From NCBI GenBank assembly GCA_003597955.1, contig QZJU01000016.1, positions 1 to 49,298 of the forward strand: a DNA stretch of 49,298 nucleotides. Reading direction: 5' to 3'. This stretch comes from Candidatus Parcubacteria bacterium (GTDB lineage: Bacteria > Patescibacteriota > Patescibacteriia > PEXW01). Under the pieces are notes generated by a model that worked only from the letters and a program-made list of their open reading frames with translations, had not been told where the DNA came from and ran no database searches. Made by a program: the position numbers and the translations under genes. Shown here one piece after another: positions 7,748 to 16,577 of the stretch (positions within the stretch are counted from its first letter, which is position 1; the number at the start of each line of letters is the position of its first letter).

Positions 7748-8389
7748 TTAAAGTCTGCCCTTAAGCCAATAATAGCAATTTGCTGCGTATTCTCTCAATA
7801 AGACCTTGGTCGAGAGCAGCCGACGAACAAAGGTCTTTTGGTTAATCACATCTCGGTCAGCGGCTCGGCAAATCACCTCGCCGCCAAGCTGGCGAAAAAA
7901 TTTGCACGCTCGATAAGTGTGAAAGTCGGAAGTTAGAACAATTATTTTTTGAAACCGGCGAAGTTTGGCAATGGCCAAAGCGTTTTGCGCGTTTTCCCAT
8001 GTGTTTTCCGATTGATTTTCTTGAATTATCGCCTCTGCCGGCACCCCGTTTTTTTGCAGAAGTTCAGCCATGGCAGGCGCCTCGGCAAAGGGGTTTTTGC
8101 CCACTTTGCCGCCTGCAACGATTATTGCCGGCGCATAACCTTGTTGAAAAAGCTGCGCGCCGCTTAAAACCCGCTCTTGAGATTTAAATGAGAGTTTTCC
8201 AGTTTTCGAATCTATGCCGCCGCCCAAAATGATTAGAACCTCGGCTTTTTGCAAAGGCTCCTGGGTTAACCAAACTTTCGAAAGCGCGGCGTTGATGTCC
8301 GTAAAGCCGGCCAAGCCGAAGAAGACTACCAAAATTCCAGCCAATGCCGAAAAATAATATTTGAGCTTGGAGTTTTTGAAGGTGAACAT
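7748..8389 (-). CDS. YdcF/SanA-like DUF218 membrane-anchored protein
   Basis: 213 residues. One N-terminal transmembrane segment (about 10-30) is followed by an extracytoplasmic DUF218 domain. The landmarks are VLIILGGGID, a polar ENTWENAQNA segment and VLTSDFHTYRA. Family members such as SanA and ElyC affect envelope integrity, but the enzymatic activity is unclear. It starts 1 nt after the stop of nfo and ends just before the phosphatase start. Confidence 0.85.
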   Translation of the reverse strand: MFTFKNSKLKYYFSALAGILVVFFGLAGFTDINAALSKVWLTQEPLQKAEVLIILGGGIDSKTGKLSFKSQERVLSGAQLFQQGYAPAIIVAGGKVGKNPFAEAPAMAELLQKNGVPAEAIIQENQSENTWENAQNALAIAKLRRFQKIIVLTSDFHTYRACKFFRQLGGEVICRAADRDVINQKTFVRRLLSTKVLLREYAANCYYWLKGRL

Positions 8390-8390
8390 T

Positions 8391-9230
8391 TTAGGCGTCC
8401 CTAAAACCTTTCAGAATTTTTAGATCATCAAGATGTTTGCGGTCGTGCGGCGTTTCGACAATCAGGTCGACATTTTTTAATTTCGGGTTTTTAACCAGGC
8501 TTTCAAAACCCTTGAGGCCGATTTTACCGTCGCCTAAATGCTCGTGGCGGTCCCGATGTTCGCCCAGTGCGGCCTGACTATCGTTGGCGTGGATGAGCTT
8601 TAAAAAACTCAAACCGATTTTTTTCTCAAATTCTTTAAGTAATTTATCCAGACCCTTTGTGTCTCGTAAATCGTAGCCAGTGGCAAACGCGTGGCAGGTG
8701 TCAAAACAGATGCCGATTTTAGCTCGGTAGGGCCTTAATGCTTTAGTAAAAAACGCCAACTCCTCCAAAGTGTCGCCGACGGTTTGGCCGGCGCCAGCCG
8801 AATTTTCTATTAAAAATAAAGCCGTGCCTTTATAGCCCGCCAGGACTTTTTTTAAGCCTTCGCTAACGGTTTTTAAGGCGGTTTTCTCTGGCAATTCTTT
8901 GGCCGAACCCAAATGCGTCATCATGGCGGTCACGCCCAAAACCGAGGCCCTTTCCAACTCTTCTCTGACTATCGAAATCGAACCGTATTTTATCCGATTA
9001 TTGCTGGAAGCGAAATTAATAAAATACGGCGCATGAATGTAAGTTCTCGGAATTTTGTATTTTTGATTTCCCGCTTTAAATTTGTTAATAATTTCCACAG
9101 TTAATTTCGGCGCCGGGCCGCCTTGGGGCGGCCGCGAAAACAACTGATAGGTTTCACAACCCAAGTCACGGGCGTTTTGCGGACAATTTTGCGCGCCGCC
9201 AGCGGCAGAAACATGAAGGCCGAATAACAT
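8391..9230 (-). CDS. nfo: endonuclease IV (AP endonuclease)
   Basis: 279 residues, the family length. The zinc-ligand motifs appear in order: IHAPYFINFAS, MTHLGSAKE, LIENSAGAG, CFDTCHAFATGYD, IHANDSQAALGEHRDRHEHLGDG and VETPHD. The enzyme cleaves DNA 5' to abasic sites in base excision repair. It is the first gene of the minus-strand nfo-ydcF-IMPase group. The upstream intergenic region holds a palindromic repeat and a promoter for the opposite strand. Confidence 0.95.
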   Translation of the reverse strand: MLFGLHVSAAGGAQNCPQNARDLGCETYQLFSRPPQGGPAPKLTVEIINKFKAGNQKYKIPRTYIHAPYFINFASSNNRIKYGSISIVREELERASVLGVTAMMTHLGSAKELPEKTALKTVSEGLKKVLAGYKGTALFLIENSAGAGQTVGDTLEELAFFTKALRPYRAKIGICFDTCHAFATGYDLRDTKGLDKLLKEFEKKIGLSFLKLIHANDSQAALGEHRDRHEHLGDGKIGLKGFESLVKNPKLKNVDLIVETPHDRKHLDDLKILKGFRDA

Positions 9231-9285
9231 AATTTAATAATATCATATTTCCGTTAGCTTACTTTAGAAACTGATACAGATTTAG

Positions 9286-9396
9286 GTTGACCCCGCACCA
9301 CTTTCCATAAAAACATCGCTCAATAACGCAGATATTTACTGGTAAAATATCTTAGATTAAGATTTCCATTTTTTTGGAAAGTGGTGCGGGGTTGAC
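9286..9396. repeat. CCCGCACCAC palindromic element, copy 1
   Basis: The left arm at 9291-9307 (CCCCGCACCACTTTCCA) is repeated in inverse at 9375-9391 (17 of 17), with about 67 nt between. Both outer edges carry the same direct hexamer GTTGAC (9286-9291 and 9391-9396). The right hexamer plus the next A is the -35 box TTGACA of the promoter for the small gene at 9447. Related copies lie at 18025, 25298, 36955 and 40304. Confidence 0.8.
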
Positions 9397-9419
9397 ATCT
9401 CCGTAATATTTGTTATGCT
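9392..9419 (+). promoter_or_regulatory. sigma-70-type promoter for the small basic protein
   Basis: TTGACA at 9392-9397, 16-nt spacer, TATGCT at 9414-9419. The -35 is the edge of the palindromic element. Transcription would start near 9426, about 20 nt before the GTG start codon. Confidence 0.75.
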
Positions 9420-9446
9420 TTTTTGAATGCCAACAAAGGAGATATT

Positions 9447-9596
9447 GTGAGAAAGCGAAAAATCAGAAAGCCCAAAATTCGAATCCCCTTGCCCGGGCAA
9501 ATCGGCGGACCGCACCCAAAAAACAAAGGCCGCGGATCATACAGCCGCCGGAAAAATCGGCAGGAAACCCGAAAGCAGATTCAAAACCCAGAATAA
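9447..9596 (+). CDS. small highly basic protein (49 residues)
   Basis: GTG start at 9447 with an ideal AAAGGAG six nt upstream, a consensus promoter and a terminator directly after the TAA. The product is about one third Lys/Arg, beginning MRKRKIRKPKIRIPLPG and continuing GGPHPKNKGRGSYSRRKN. It has no signal peptide or membrane segment. Such composition suggests RNA or ribosome binding, and short basic proteins of this look recur in CPR genomes, but I cannot name the family. It is convergent with tig, whose stop lies inside the shared terminator. Confidence 0.75.
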   Translation: MRKRKIRKPKIRIPLPGQIGGPHPKNKGRGSYSRRKNRQETRKQIQNPE

Positions 9597-9612
9597 ATTT
9601 TCTGGGTTTTTT
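9583..9612. terminator. terminator between the small basic gene and tig
   Basis: AAAACCCAG (from 9583) pairs with CTGGGTTTT (9602-9610) and is followed by a T run on the plus strand. It overlaps the last codon and stop of tig on the minus strand, where the T run is weaker. Confidence 0.75.
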
Positions 9613-10894
9613 ATTTCTTGATTTGAGTTTTTAGCCAAGCAATCACTTTTTTGTTCGTCAACACCATCTGCAAATAGTCTTTGTAATCTTCAGACTGCAA
9701 CTGTTTGAGGATTTCCGGTTGGTTGGCATAGCGCAGGCTTTCCGCGGCAATATCGTTTTCCACTTCTTTCGCTGACGCCATCAGGTTTTCTTTTTCCGCC
9801 AGAGTCCGCAAAATTAAGGCAACCTTAACCCGAGTTTCGGCTTTGGGCGTAAATTCTTTTTTCAAATCGTCTTTGGTTTTTTTGATGCTGGTCAGGTAAT
9901 CTTCAAATTTTCCGCCGTCGTGCTCGATGGCGTGCTCAAGCTCGTGCAGCATTTTGTCGGTTTCGGAAGCGACTAAGATTTCCGGCAAATCGCCAATTTG
10001 GCATTTTCTCAGAACCGCTTCCAAAAGCGCTTGTTCGAATTTTTGTTCGGCCAGATTTTCGGCTTCTGTTTGCAGATTTTCCTGTATTTTGGCGCGCAAA
10101 TCTTCCATCGATTCAAATTTTCCCAGCTTTTTCGCAAACGCATCGTCCAGCATTGGCAGACTAATATCATAAACCGCTTTTAAAGTCACTTTAAAATCCG
10201 CCTGCTTACTCTGCAGGTCTTTTTTGCCGTAATCCTTAGGGAAAGTTAATTTGAATTCTCTAGTTTCGTTTTCTTGCATGCCGATCAATTGCTCTTCAAA
10301 ACCTGGGAGAAAAACTTTTTCACCCAGCGTCAGGGGGTAATTTTGGCCCTTGCCGCCGTCCAAAGGCACATTGTCCAGGTAAACATTAAAATCCACATCC
10401 ACGCGGTCGCCGATTTTGGCCGGCCTCTTGGCGCGGGCTTCAGTGGCGTGCATTTTCTGCAGGCTTTTTAAAGTTTCGTCAATTTTTTCAGATTTTAATT
10501 CCGCTGGTTTTTTTTCGACCTTGAGCGCGGCAAAATCGCCAAGCTGTATTTCCGGCAAGATCTCGACTTCAGCCGTATAAATAAAGGGATTGCCTTCGGC
10601 CAATTTTTCAATGGAAATTTTCGGGGCGCCTAAAGACCGAATTTGTTTTTCCGTAATGGCTTTGGGAAAGCTGTCTTGTACGGCCAGTTCAGCCGCTTCT
10701 TCCAACAGCGTTTTGTTGCCCGCTTTCTTTTCAACCAGTTCCCGAGGAGCTTTGCCCGGCCGAAAGCCCGGGATTTTAAGTTCCTCGGCCAGATGATTTA
10801 CGGCCTTGCTGATAAAATTTGAAAATTCCTCCGGGGTTAATTCAATTTTTAATTCCAATAAGCTTTTCGGCTTAGCCGCAACAGTGGTTTGCAT
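9611..10894 (-). CDS. tig: trigger factor
   Basis: 427 residues, the usual length. The N-terminal ribosome-binding domain contains GFRPGKAPRELVEKKAG (about 42-58), the trigger factor signature. The FKBP-type peptidyl-prolyl isomerase domain follows (about 155-240, including GDRVDVDFNVYLDN and FLPGFEEQLIGM). A helical C-terminal chaperone domain completes it. It binds near the ribosome exit tunnel and helps nascent chains fold. It is monocistronic by position: 140 nt or more separate it from the next minus-strand gene. Confidence 0.95.
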   Translation of the reverse strand: MQTTVAAKPKSLLELKIELTPEEFSNFISKAVNHLAEELKIPGFRPGKAPRELVEKKAGNKTLLEEAAELAVQDSFPKAITEKQIRSLGAPKISIEKLAEGNPFIYTAEVEILPEIQLGDFAALKVEKKPAELKSEKIDETLKSLQKMHATEARAKRPAKIGDRVDVDFNVYLDNVPLDGGKGQNYPLTLGEKVFLPGFEEQLIGMQENETREFKLTFPKDYGKKDLQSKQADFKVTLKAVYDISLPMLDDAFAKKLGKFESMEDLRAKIQENLQTEAENLAEQKFEQALLEAVLRKCQIGDLPEILVASETDKMLHELEHAIEHDGGKFEDYLTSIKKTKDDLKKEFTPKAETRVKVALILRTLAEKENLMASAKEVENDIAAESLRYANQPEILKQLQSEDYKDYLQMVLTNKKVIAWLKTQIKK

Positions 10895-11000
10895 AAATAT
10901 TTTTTAAGGGTTGGAATTTCACCCTAACTCAAAATTTGAAATTGGTCAATGTTAAAAAATACCCATGCGCAGTAAGACAATTAGTTTGGGTATTGGAAAA

Positions 11001-11029
11001 TAAAAACCCTCTTTAAAAAAAGAGGGTCG
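11001..11029 (-). terminator. terminator after the 84-residue gene
   Basis: ACCCTCTTT and AAAGAGGGT form a 9-bp stem with an A-rich loop; on the minus strand it is followed by TTTTTATTTT. Confidence 0.8.
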
Positions 11030-11035
11030 GGTAAA

Positions 11036-11290
11036 TTAAAAGGGCATTCCAACGAGCTCATCAGCGGAGGAAATTGGGATAGCATTAAGTTCGGCAAGGG
11101 TCGGCCAAGGATTGCATTTTTCGCAAAAGAGGTGGTGAATGTAGTAACTCTTACCAGCAATTATTCGCTCAAAGCTCATTGTGATTATGGGGCCATCGGT
11201 ATCTTTACACAACCAGACGGGGCCATTAGCACAATGGATTACACGGGCGTGCTTTTCGCACCATTCTTGTTCGGTTTTTAGAAAGAGCAT
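11036..11290 (-). CDS. small cysteine-containing hypothetical protein
   Basis: 84 residues, family not recognised. AAAGGAG lies 7 nt before the ATG and TATAAT is found about 15 nt further upstream (minus strand), so this is an independent gene with its own terminator. It contains WCEKHARVIHCANGPVWLC and HHLFCEKCNPWP. The Cys and His spacing could bind zinc. There is no signal peptide or membrane segment. Confidence 0.7.
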   Translation of the reverse strand: MLFLKTEQEWCEKHARVIHCANGPVWLCKDTDGPIITMSFERIIAGKSYYIHHLFCEKCNPWPTLAELNAIPISSADELVGMPF

Positions 11291-11336
11291 TCCAAAACTC
11301 CTTTTGGTCCATTATAACAATCTTTAAAAAAATAAC

Positions 11337-11367
11337 AAAAGCCGCATTATAATAATGCGACTTTTTA
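11337..11367. terminator. terminator after the 103-residue gene
   Basis: GCCGCATTAT pairs with ATAATGCGAC (one mismatch); T runs occur on both strands. It separates the two small minus-strand genes. Confidence 0.7.
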
Positions 11368-11375
11368 TGAACAGC

Positions 11376-11687
11376 TCATTTGGGGAGCAAATCGGCTTTA
11401 GGCAGCCACCTAAGTTTTTTGGCACAAGAAGTGATGACAATCCCACCCTTCTTAACCGGCCATTCAAGCCGAATATGGTAACAGTTTGTTTGTGGCCAGC
11501 AATTACAAGGCCTAAATTCAACCTTTACCCAGAAAGGTCCATCAGCAGTTTTCAGCTTGACCCGGCCAGATTTGGCACCCTTTTTCAGCCACGGAAATTG
11601 TGTAAGGAACGCTACTTTAAAAAGTGAGAACTGATGCGGCGATAGCGTTGTTGACGGCAGCCAATTACATCTCTCGGTCTTTGGCAT
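11376..11687 (-). CDS. hypothetical protein (103 residues)
   Basis: No family recognised. GGAGG lies 6 nt before the ATG, and a promoter plus a terminator frame it. The chain is basic with several Cys and Trp residues (FRPCNCWPQTNCYHIRLEW), lacks a signal peptide, and ends in KKLRWLPKADLLPK. Codon use resembles its neighbours. It is probably a small nucleic-acid-binding or zinc protein, but that is only inference from composition. Confidence 0.6.
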   Translation of the reverse strand: MPKTERCNWLPSTTLSPHQFSLFKVAFLTQFPWLKKGAKSGRVKLKTADGPFWVKVEFRPCNCWPQTNCYHIRLEWPVKKGGIVITSCAKKLRWLPKADLLPK

Positions 11688-11713
11688 TATTAGCCTCCAA
11701 AAAAAAGAACTTT

Positions 11714-11755
11714 TGGTCTATAGACCAGCCTAGTAGCCGCCGCAAGTCTTGTCAA
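11714..11755 (-). promoter_or_regulatory. promoter with a palindromic operator-like site
   Basis: On the minus strand TTGACA (plus 11750-11755), a 17-nt spacer and TAGGCT (11727-11732) make a promoter for the 103-residue gene. Immediately downstream, TGGTCTATAGACCA (11714-11727) is a perfect 14-bp palindrome across the expected start site, a typical place for a repressor operator. Confidence 0.6.
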
Positions 11756-11790
11756 TGTTGGGCGGTTGTATTCGTTTTGCGTTTTAGTTA

Positions 11791-13242
11791 TTACGCCTTT
11801 GGCCGCTTATCGACTATCCGTTTTTCCTTTAATTCGCTTTCCATGCCGATTAAACTCAGCACTTCTTTTAAGTTTTTTTCCACGATTCGGGCCGTAATCC
11901 CGGTTTCGGAAAGCACGCGCCGATTGATCTCGTGGCTTAAGTTTTCAAAATTTACTCCGACTTTTGGCGCCACATACAAAATCAGCTCGTCAACTTCGTA
12001 GGGGTCATTGTTGACCTTGGCAATTTCCAGCTGCCATTCCTCGACATCTGGCAAACCCATAAGTAAAGGGTAAAAAGCGTTCAGATTCACCAGCTCGCCT
12101 TTGACCTTGGTCAAATTGAACTCCTTGATGTCGGATTTTCTCTGGATGTCGCGGGAGATTTGCGGAACAGTGCGGCCGCAAGTCTGGCAAGCCTGCAGGC
12201 TTAAGCCCTGGATCATGTCGCCGGTGCGGTACCGAACCATGACCGTGCCCCGCCAATTCAAGCTGGTGTACACCAGTTCGCCCGGCGAATTTTCCGGCAC
12301 CCGGTTGCCGTTTTCGTCCACCACTTCAAAAAATTCCATGTCCGGGTAAGTGTGATAACCGGTTTCCTCGCTGCATTGCACCCAGGCGGTTTTGCCTTCG
12401 GTCATGGCATAGGTGGTTAAAATCTTGGTATTAAAAGCGCCGACTTCTTTTAAGAGTTCTTTAACTTTAGCCCGGAAGCCGTCGCTGACCCTTTCGCCGC
12501 CAAAAACCGCGAATTCTAAATTTGACCAGTTGCGCTTCTGGGCTACGGCTTCGCGCAGGATGTGGTAAAAATAGCCGGGAATGGAAGTGACGACTTTGGC
12601 CTTGAGTTTTTCAATGGCGTCGATGATTTTCGGCGTACCCATGATTTTACCGCCGCCAGATTGCAGGGTGGTCAAGCGCAAAGAGGAAGTGGCAAAATAG
12701 GTTAGCCAAAAAGCCAGGTGCGGAGCGTAAGGGAAAGCGTTGACCACTACGGCATCCGAAGGGATTTGCATGGTTTGAAAAAGTCGTCGAGCCGTTTCCT
12801 TGATAGTTTCTAGGTCCCGGCTGGAATAACCCACTGCCGTGGGTAGGGCGGTACGGCCCGTGGTGAAATGTAAATGCACTGGCTTGTATTCCCATTCCAG
12901 AAATTTTTTCACATCCAAGCCCGCCACTTTTTGCATCAAGATTTTCAGCAGTTTGGTTTTTGGTGCGAATTTTTTAATCAAATGTTCGTCGGGCTGCAGA
13001 ATGAATTTTCGGGATTTGCCGGGATCTTCCGGAGTCGGTGCCAGGTCGGCTTTGGAGGTAAATGGAACTTTTTGCAAATCGTCAATGTTTTTGATGTCAG
13101 CAAAATTCAAATTGTGTTTAGCAAAAAGTTCCCGGAAAAACGGGGAAAAGGGCAGCTCATGCCGAAAAAATCTTTTAATCGCGCGGTTTTGCAAAGCCAA
13201 GATTTCAGCTTGGGTTAAGTGGGAAAGGGTTGGCCAATCCAT
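11791..13242 (-). CDS. PaaK-like adenylate-forming ligase
   Basis: 483 residues, related to phenylacetate-CoA ligase and coenzyme F390 synthetase-type proteins. Visible motifs are the ATP-binding FTTGRTALPTAVGYSSRD (about 128-145), the acyl-adenylate motif TYAMTEGKTAWVQCSEETG, then GELVYTSLNWRGTVMVRYRTGD and the C-terminal lid hinge ISRDIQRKSDIKEFNLTKVKG. It probably activates a carboxylic acid with ATP for transfer to CoA or another acceptor; the acid is unknown. It lies 12 nt after two PlsC-type acyltransferases on the same strand, which suggests lipid acyl transfer. Confidence 0.8.
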   Translation of the reverse strand: MDWPTLSHLTQAEILALQNRAIKRFFRHELPFSPFFRELFAKHNLNFADIKNIDDLQKVPFTSKADLAPTPEDPGKSRKFILQPDEHLIKKFAPKTKLLKILMQKVAGLDVKKFLEWEYKPVHLHFTTGRTALPTAVGYSSRDLETIKETARRLFQTMQIPSDAVVVNAFPYAPHLAFWLTYFATSSLRLTTLQSGGGKIMGTPKIIDAIEKLKAKVVTSIPGYFYHILREAVAQKRNWSNLEFAVFGGERVSDGFRAKVKELLKEVGAFNTKILTTYAMTEGKTAWVQCSEETGYHTYPDMEFFEVVDENGNRVPENSPGELVYTSLNWRGTVMVRYRTGDMIQGLSLQACQTCGRTVPQISRDIQRKSDIKEFNLTKVKGELVNLNAFYPLLMGLPDVEEWQLEIAKVNNDPYEVDELILYVAPKVGVNFENLSHEINRRVLSETGITARIVEKNLKEVLSLIGMESELKEKRIVDKRPKA

Positions 13243-13254
13243 AGTTTTAACGGG

Positions 13255-13890
13255 TTAATAAGGCGAGGGGCGATCGGCCAGCTGGCCGATTATTGCCATA
13301 ATCTCATGAGTCGTGTGAATGAGCAAGTCTTTGGTGATTTTTGACTCTTCAATTTTTTGAAAATGCAGCGGTCTGCCGATTCGAAGGCGCATATCTTTTT
13401 TAAACAGCAAAGTGGCGTAAACGCCTTGGTTAAAAGTCCAAGTCGCCGGGCCTTGAAAGCCGAACGGCACAACGGGCGCGCCAGTCCAATGGGCCAAACG
13501 CGCCGCCCCGGTTTTGCCGGGCATCAGAAACGGCGCGGAATTGCGCATGCCTTCGGGAAAAATGGCCACAGGGTTGCCGTTTTCCAATTCAATTTTCAGA
13601 TATTTCAGGCTTTCGCCGGGTCGTTCCTCGTCTTTGCCAATTACGCCCAACCAGTTGTAAGCGATTTTTTTTCCGAAGAAATTTACCACTTTGTCATAAG
13701 CCAGGAAAATTACCGGCCTTTGCAGGACAGAATGAATGATTGACATTATGAAGATCGGGTCAGGCGAACCAATATGGTTACCAGCCAAAATAAAAGGCCC
13801 AAAACGTGGTAAGTTTTCCAAGCCAGCGACTTCCCGAAAACGGCGCTGGCCCAAGCGCATGAACCATTTTAGACCAAAATACCTTTTCAT
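13255..13890 (-). CDS. PlsC-type 1-acyl-glycerol-3-phosphate acyltransferase (second copy)
   Basis: 211 residues. The LPLAT motifs are GNHIGSPDPIF (catalytic HX4D) and IFPEGMRN (motif III, phosphate binding), with a hydrophobic stretch between. The family acylates lysophosphatidic acid or related glycerolipids at the cytoplasmic face of the membrane. The start overlaps the stop of the upstream PlsC paralogue by 4 nt (ATGA), indicating translational coupling, and the PaaK-like gene follows 12 nt later. Substrate preference cannot be read from sequence. Confidence 0.85.
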   Translation of the reverse strand: MKRYFGLKWFMRLGQRRFREVAGLENLPRFGPFILAGNHIGSPDPIFIMSIIHSVLQRPVIFLAYDKVVNFFGKKIAYNWLGVIGKDEERPGESLKYLKIELENGNPVAIFPEGMRNSAPFLMPGKTGAARLAHWTGAPVVPFGFQGPATWTFNQGVYATLLFKKDMRLRIGRPLHFQKIEESKITKDLLIHTTHEIMAIIGQLADRPSPY

Positions 13891-14528
13891 CCGATATAAG
13901 TTTTATTGGCGAGCTTGGCGACCGCTGACATTATTACGGCTTTTACTTTCTTTATCAAAGGCTTATCAATGGTTAAATTATACCAAGGCGAAAGATCCAA
14001 AGGCGGGCCGATTTTTATTTTAACGCGGCCAAACATAAAATCCCGGCGATGCGCCCACTCGTTTTGCGGCGGCGCTGAAGTGCGAATTAAGCCAATAGGC
14101 ACGACGGGGACGCGCGTCAGTAAGCCCAGGCGCGCGGCGCCCGACTTAATTTCACGGATTTCCGAAAAAATGTTGACTTGCCCTTCGGGATAAATTAAAA
14201 CCATCTCGCCCTTTTCCAACAATTCTTTTGCATACAGAAAAGATTTTGACCGATCGGCAAACAAAGGAATGGTGCCCAGCCATTTCTGGCTAAGTTTGGT
14301 ATGGAAAATTTTCCATTTGGCAATCACGTGTATTTTTTTGCCGCCGGTTTGGCGCATGAGCGTGGTGATCAGCAACTGCGGATCTTGCAGACCCACATGA
14401 TTGGCCACCAGCAGAGCCGGGCCGGATTTGGGCAGGTTTTCCAAACCTTCCACTGACGCGATGCGCCAGCGGAGCATGATTGGATAAATAATTTTTCGGA
14501 TAATTCGGTAGGCCATTTGATAGGCCAA
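13887..14528 (-). CDS. PlsC-type acyltransferase (first copy)
   Basis: 213 residues with VANHVGLQDPQLL (HX4D) and LIYPEGQVN, the two best LPLAT motifs. The N-terminal SVEGLENLPKSGPALLV resembles the corresponding part of its neighbour, so the two are tandem paralogues of ancient divergence. It starts 11 nt after hppA and is therefore likely part of the nusA-hppA-plsC-plsC-paaK transcript. Two adjacent acyltransferases could fill the two positions of glycerol phosphate, or use different acyl donors. Confidence 0.85.
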   Translation of the reverse strand: MAYQMAYRIIRKIIYPIMLRWRIASVEGLENLPKSGPALLVANHVGLQDPQLLITTLMRQTGGKKIHVIAKWKIFHTKLSQKWLGTIPLFADRSKSFLYAKELLEKGEMVLIYPEGQVNIFSEIREIKSGAARLGLLTRVPVVPIGLIRTSAPPQNEWAHRRDFMFGRVKIKIGPPLDLSPWYNLTIDKPLIKKVKAVIMSAVAKLANKTYIG

Positions 14529-14539
14529 AATTTATTCAA

Positions 14540-16546
14540 TTACATTTTCCAGTTTATCAACAAGCCTACAATTAATAAAGCCACGATATTGATGATTTTT
14601 ATCATCGGATTAATGGCCGGACCCGCTGTGTCTTTGTAAGGATCGCCGACCGTGTCGCCGGTAACGGCGGCTTTGTGAGCGTCAGAGCCTTTGCCGCCGA
14701 AATTTCCTGCTTCAATGTATTTTTTGGCATTATCCCAGGCTGCGCCCCCGCTGGTCATGGAAACCGCGACGAATAACCCCGTGATGATCGAGCCGACCAA
14801 CAAGCCACCCAAAGCCACAGGGCCCAAGATCAAACCAACTAAAATGGGCGCCAAAACTGGAATTAAGGCCGGGATATACATGGCGCGGATCGCGCCTTTG
14901 GTGACAATATCCACAGCGCGGCTGTAATCCGGCTTTTGCGTGCCCTGCATAATCCCGGGCATTTCTCGGAATTGCCGCCGGACTTCTTCCACCACAAAGC
15001 CCGCGACCTTGCCGACTGCTTGCATGGCGCGAGCACCGAACAAGTATGGCAACATCCCGCCGATGAACAAACCAATCAAAACATTCACATCGCTAAGGGA
15101 AAAATCCAAAGCATAACCGCGGTCGGCAAATTCTTGGGTGTAAGCCGCGAATAAAACAATGGCGGCCAAAGCAGCCGAACCAATAGCATAACCTTTTGTG
15201 ACGGCTTTGGTGGTGTTGCCGACAGCGTCCAAGGGATCTGTGACATTTCTGACGGATTCTGGCAGTTCAGCCATTTCCGCGATGCCGCCGGCGTTGTCAG
15301 TGATCGGACCAAAAGCATCGATGGTTACAATGATGCCGGTCAAAGACAACATGGCCATAGCCGCAATCGCCACGCCGTAAAGTTCAGCCAAGGCATAGGC
15401 GCCCCAGATGCCTGCGGCAATGACGATCACAGGCAAGGCTGTTGCTTTCATGCCCACGGCCAAACCGGTAATGATATTAGTCCCGTGGCCGGTTTTGGAC
15501 GATTCGGCAATGGATTTGACGGGTTTGAATTTAGTGGAGGTAAAGTATTCCGTAATAATCACAATAGCTGCCGTCACAACCAGGCCAATCAAGCTAGCCA
15601 AGTACAAATTAGTCACACTGTATAATTCATTGTCTTTCATTAACCACTGGGTAATCGGGTAGAAAAAAATCGCGGCAATAACGCCAGACGCAATCAGGCC
15701 TTTGTAAAGCGCGCCCATTATTTTTTGGCTTTTGCCCAGGCGCACGAAAAAGGTTCCCAGAATTGAAGCAACAATAGAAATAGCGCCCAAAGCTAAAGGA
15801 AAGAGAATAGGCTTTTCTTCGCCGGGAAACATCAAAAAACCCAAGAGCATGGCGGCAACAGCGGTGACTGCGTATGTTTCAAAAAGGTCAGCGGCCATAC
15901 CTGCGTCATCGCCAACATTGTCGCCTACATTGTCTGCAATCACGGCTGGGTTGCGGGGGTCGTCTTCGGGAATGCCAGCCTCGACTTTCCCGACCAAATC
16001 CGCGCCCACATCCGCGGCTTTAGTGAAAATGCCGCCGCCTAACCGAGCAAAGACTGAAATCAGGGAACCGCCAAAGCCCAAGCCGATTAAAGCTTTAACA
16101 TCTTTGGTCAGCCAGTAAAAAACCGCGACACCCAAAAGGCCCAAGCCCACGACCAGCAAACCGGTTACCGCACCACCTCGAACCGCCACCTTTAAAGCCT
16201 CTTTTAGTCCAGTTTTCGCCGCTTCGGCTGTTCGAACATTCGCTCTAACCGCAATGTTCATGCCGATATAGCCGGCCAGAGCGCTGAAAACCGCGCCGAG
16301 CAAAAAGCCATAGGCCGTGTTGTGATCGATGAAAAAGAAAATTAGGACAAATAGAATTGCCGCGAGCCAAGCCACGGTCTTGGTTTGCCGGTTTAAATAG
16401 GCCTTCGCACCAGCCTGGATGGCTTTGGCGATGTCGCGCATCTTGTCCGAACCCTGGGGCAAGCCCAAAATCCACTTGGCCAGACCTAAGCCAGTCAGGA
16501 TCGCCAAAATCGAGCCGGCTACTGACATCAGTAAAACTTGCGTCAT
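14540..16546 (-). CDS. hppA: membrane-bound proton-translocating pyrophosphatase
   Basis: 668 residues, a many-helix membrane protein. The pyrophosphate-binding motifs are [11 protein letters not shown] (179-189), DNVGDNVGD (205-213) and [11 protein letters not shown] (about 415-425). The segment GNTTKA (443-448) has Lys at position 447. In this family a Lys here marks the potassium-independent type, known as proton pumps, while Ala marks potassium-dependent enzymes. It converts PPi to 2 Pi and pumps protons outward. A cell without a visible respiratory chain may depend on it to energise the membrane. It is 31 nt downstream of nusA. Confidence 0.95.
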   Translation of the reverse strand: MTQVLLMSVAGSILAILTGLGLAKWILGLPQGSDKMRDIAKAIQAGAKAYLNRQTKTVAWLAAILFVLIFFFIDHNTAYGFLLGAVFSALAGYIGMNIAVRANVRTAEAAKTGLKEALKVAVRGGAVTGLLVVGLGLLGVAVFYWLTKDVKALIGLGFGGSLISVFARLGGGIFTKAADVGADLVGKVEAGIPEDDPRNPAVIADNVGDNVGDDAGMAADLFETYAVTAVAAMLLGFLMFPGEEKPILFPLALGAISIVASILGTFFVRLGKSQKIMGALYKGLIASGVIAAIFFYPITQWLMKDNELYSVTNLYLASLIGLVVTAAIVIITEYFTSTKFKPVKSIAESSKTGHGTNIITGLAVGMKATALPVIVIAAGIWGAYALAELYGVAIAAMAMLSLTGIIVTIDAFGPITDNAGGIAEMAELPESVRNVTDPLDAVGNTTKAVTKGYAIGSAALAAIVLFAAYTQEFADRGYALDFSLSDVNVLIGLFIGGMLPYLFGARAMQAVGKVAGFVVEEVRRQFREMPGIMQGTQKPDYSRAVDIVTKGAIRAMYIPALIPVLAPILVGLILGPVALGGLLVGSIITGLFVAVSMTSGGAAWDNAKKYIEAGNFGGKGSDAHKAAVTGDTVGDPYKDTAGPAINPMIKIINIVALLIVGLLINWKM

Positions 16547-16577
16547 ATGTCTTAATGAGGTTAATAATTAAAATAAA

